Source: CAZESH01 sp964514665 (lineage in GTDB: Bacteria > Bacillota > Bacilli > Paenibacillales > KCTC-25726). From it: DNA of 14,993 nt. Shown in pieces: positions 13,018 through 14,993 of the stretch (position 1 is the first letter of the stretch; the number at the start of each line of letters is the position of its first letter). The stretch lies in the NCBI GenBank assembly GCA_964514665.1, contig CAZESH010000080.1, positions 1-14,993 on the forward strand, in the 5' to 3' direction. The translations under genes were made by a program, and so were the position numbers. The notes below the pieces were generated by a model. It ran no database searches, was not told the DNA's origin, and saw only the letters and a program-made list of their open reading frames with translations.

Positions 13018-14151
13018 ATGAAGCTTTCGGGAAGTGTCGTGCTCCTATGCGCCATGATGCTAGTCTTGTCCGGCTGCTGGGGCAGGTCGGAGCTGAAGGA
13101 CGTGGCGATTGTTTCCGGAGTGGCGGTCCAGCAAAAAGGGGAAGACTTCGAAGTATCGACGGAAACGATCAAACTGGGGACCGCGGAGGAAAAAATCTCG
13201 TCCAACGTTGTGGTTTCCAGCAAAGGAAAGAGCGTATTCGATGCCGTGCGCAACTTGATCATTCCCTTGGGCAAAAAACAGATTTGGCAGCATGTCGACG
13301 CCTTTATTATCGGAGAAAAGATGGCCAAATCAGGCATTTCCCCGATTATCGACTTCATGCTGCGCGACCATGAGCCGCGCTTCCGCCTGTATTTGCTTGT
13401 TTCCAAAGGCGATCCGAAAAGCATCCTGAATATCAAGTCAGAAACGGGAAAAATCAATGGCGCCTTGATCAAAAAAGCGTTGGAGGAGCAGAAGTTTTTG
13501 TCCAAAGCTCCGCAGATCCAGCTGCACAGCTTTGCGGAAATGCTGATCAATCCTTTTCGCGATCCCTATTTGCCCATCATCAAAAAAGGCGGGCAAGGCT
13601 TTGAAATCTCCGGAACGGCGATCTTCAGGAAGGATCGGATGGTCGGACAATTAACGCCCTTCGAGACGAGAGGATTGCTGCGGCTGCTCGGCAAAATCAA
13701 GGGCGGACTGCAGGTAGTTCGGATGGGTACCACCAAGAGCGGAAAACCGATTTACGTTACGATCGAAATCAAGAAAGCCAAGACGAAAATGAAGGTCAAG
13801 TTCGAAAACGGCATGCCGACGGTCCATATCCATATTCATGAGACGGGATTTGTCGGCAGCCTTACGCATTCGATCCCAAGGGATGAGCTGGACCAGAAAA
13901 ATTTGGATCGCATTGAGAAGCTGTATGCCGATGCCATTGAAAGAGAAGCCGCAAAAACAGCCGAGCTCATTCAGCATAAATTCAAGTCCAATGTTCTGGG
14001 CTTTCCGGATCTGATCAACCGCGCGGACAAACGCTATTGGCAGCGCCACAAGAAGGAATGGAACAAGATTTATCCGCGTGTCAAGTTAGTGATTACAGCC
14101 AAAACCCATATCCCCGAGAACGGGTTAATCATCAACAACGTGGGAGATTAA
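13018..14151 (+). CDS. gerC: Spore germinant receptor lipoprotein subunit C (GerC family)
   Basis: A complete 377-residue GerC subunit. It has a lipoprotein signal with lipobox LSGC, Cys20, followed by WGRSELKDVAIVSGVAV, the classic GerC beginning. Further family segments are SSKGKSVFDAVRNL, KKQIWQHVDAFIIGE, DFMLRDHEPRFRLYLLVSKG and, near the end, ADKRYWQRHKKEW. Family members are made of three soluble domains on the outer face of the spore inner membrane and are needed for receptor function. The ATG at 13018 starts one base after the gerA stop, with AAGGA upstream inside the end of gerA, so the two are translationally coupled. Nothing appears missing or shifted. Confidence 0.95.
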   Translation: MKLSGSVVLLCAMMLVLSGCWGRSELKDVAIVSGVAVQQKGEDFEVSTETIKLGTAEEKISSNVVVSSKGKSVFDAVRNLIIPLGKKQIWQHVDAFIIGEKMAKSGISPIIDFMLRDHEPRFRLYLLVSKGDPKSILNIKSETGKINGALIKKALEEQKFLSKAPQIQLHSFAEMLINPFRDPYLPIIKKGGQGFEISGTAIFRKDRMVGQLTPFETRGLLRLLGKIKGGLQVVRMGTTKSGKPIYVTIEIKKAKTKMKVKFENGMPTVHIHIHETGFVGSLTHSIPRDELDQKNLDRIEKLYADAIEREAAKTAELIQHKFKSNVLGFPDLINRADKRYWQRHKKEWNKIYPRVKLVITAKTHIPENGLIINNVGD

Positions 14152-14163
14152 GGTAGGTGCTTT

Positions 14164-14993
14164 ATGGAAGTGATTTCGTACAGACAGATCGTATTTCTAT
14201 GCTCCATGATGCTGCCGGTTACCGGACATATGCTCTTGCTTCACACCATGTTCGAAATATCCGGTCGGGACGCATGGATCGCCATCCTTTTCTCCGTTCC
14301 GATCGGGGTCGGGTTCGGTTTCGTGCTTTACCGGCTGCACACGCTGCATCCCGATTTGACTTTGTTGGAAATGCTGGGACAAGCTTTCGGCAAATGGATA
14401 GGCAAAGCAATTGCCGCTGCTTTTGTCGCTTATTTCTTTTATATGATGGTGATTACCTTATACGGACTCTACGATTTTATTCAGGTCGTCTTTCTCCCGG
14501 AAACGCCGCAATGGGCCATTGCCTCGATATTTTATCTCGTGGTTCTGTATGGCATTCACGTAGGGATCGAGAGCATCGCCCGGATAAGCGGGCCGCTGTT
14601 TTTCATCATTTTGATTACCGGCGATACGATCATGCTCGTGACGCAGACTGAAAAAGATTATGCCACCCTGTTTCCGCTGTTCGAGCACGGGTTTGTTCCC
14701 GTGCTGACCGGGATCCTGGTCACCACCGCGCTGTTTGGCGAAACAGTGCTGCTGCTGATGCTGAAAATGAAGAAGGACTACGCCAAGTCCAAGTCGTTTT
14801 TTTTCAATTATGTCGTATTGGTCTCGCTTGTCACCTTTATGTTTGTGGGGACTACCATCAGCACCTTGACGATTTTCGGGCTGGAGCAGGTGAAAAATCT
14901 GGAGTATCCGGCGCAAAGCGTGGTCAGGATCGTTTCCTTCGGATTTATTGACCGCTTCGACATTTATGGAATCGGAGTGATGGTAACCGGTTC
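14164..14993 (+). CDS. gerB: Spore germinant receptor permease-like subunit B (GerB family, 3' end outside window)
   Basis: The first 276 codons of a GerB subunit, open to the window edge. It is an APC-superfamily-like membrane protein thought to bind the germinant. It starts MEVISYRQIVFLCSMMLPVTG, typical of family members, with AGGTAGG a few bases upstream of the ATG and 12 bases after the gerC stop. About seven hydrophobic helices are visible, with family-like segments PDLTLLEMLGQAFGKWIGK, FFYMMVITLYGLYDFI, LFGETVLLLML and LEYPAQSVVRIVSFGFIDRFD. About 85-90 residues should remain beyond the edge. The frame is complete as far as seen, supporting a functional receptor. Confidence 0.93.
   Translation, partial: MEVISYRQIVFLCSMMLPVTGHMLLLHTMFEISGRDAWIAILFSVPIGVGFGFVLYRLHTLHPDLTLLEMLGQAFGKWIGKAIAAAFVAYFFYMMVITLYGLYDFIQVVFLPETPQWAIASIFYLVVLYGIHVGIESIARISGPLFFIILITGDTIMLVTQTEKDYATLFPLFEHGFVPVLTGILVTTALFGETVLLLMLKMKKDYAKSKSFFFNYVVLVSLVTFMFVGTTISTLTIFGLEQVKNLEYPAQSVVRIVSFGFIDRFDIYGIGVMVTG

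Noticed and set aside
1..14993. Insertion sequences, CRISPR arrays, tRNA or rRNA genes
   Set aside because: I saw no transposase remnants, spaced direct repeats, cloverleaf-like elements or rRNA segments, so the deletions have no visible mobile element at their ends.

Overview
The window looks like a chromosomal segment of a spore-forming Firmicute, most likely in or near Paenibacillaceae. The evidence is a GerA-type spore germinant receptor operon, strong GGAGG-type ribosome binding sites with ATG, GTG and TTG starts, roughly balanced base composition, and a dense set of carbohydrate genes including several Gfo/Idh/MocA oxidoreductases. The lineage call is an inference from gene content. The sequence comes from a draft scaffold, because there is a run of ten N at 7059-7068.

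Region 1 (1-3065, minus strand) holds two transcription units. The first is a sugar-binding lipoprotein (1-469, truncated by the window edge) with its own promoter and a possible attenuator leader. The second is an operon of a UlaG-like metallo-beta-lactamase-fold hydrolase followed by D-galactonate dehydratase (dgoD), with a predicted promoter at 2977-3005 and a terminator at 630-695.

Region 2 (3034-11307, minus strand) is one long co-directional sugar cluster in an advanced state of decay. Intact genes are a GH42 beta-galactosidase (ganA-like), two Gfo/Idh/MocA oxidoreductases, nagA and a nagB-like deaminase. Between them lie the broken remains of a MalG-type ABC permease, an extracellular sugar-binding protein, two more Gfo/Idh genes, an enolase-superfamily enzyme and a GH53 endo-galactanase. 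Most remnants keep pieces of their original ends, often the ribosome binding site and start or the stop codon, but have lost large middle parts. The original gene order can therefore still be read. The scaffold gap lies inside nagA. Its two flanks share a 7-base end, and merging them restores a perfect 387-residue frame, so the gap is probably artificial.

Region 3 (11370-14993, plus strand) is a gerA-gerC-gerB germination operon running out of the window, preceded by a candidate sigma-G promoter.

Together the surviving enzymes could release galactose from beta-galactans or galactosides, dehydrate galactonate, and convert N-acetylglucosamine-6-phosphate (or a related sugar) to the fructose-6-phosphate level. 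The import system and endo-galactanase that once accompanied them are broken here. I found no new kind of system. The most notable signals are the repeated internal-deletion pseudogenes, the false gap in nagA, the altered active site of the NagB-like protein and the possible attenuator.
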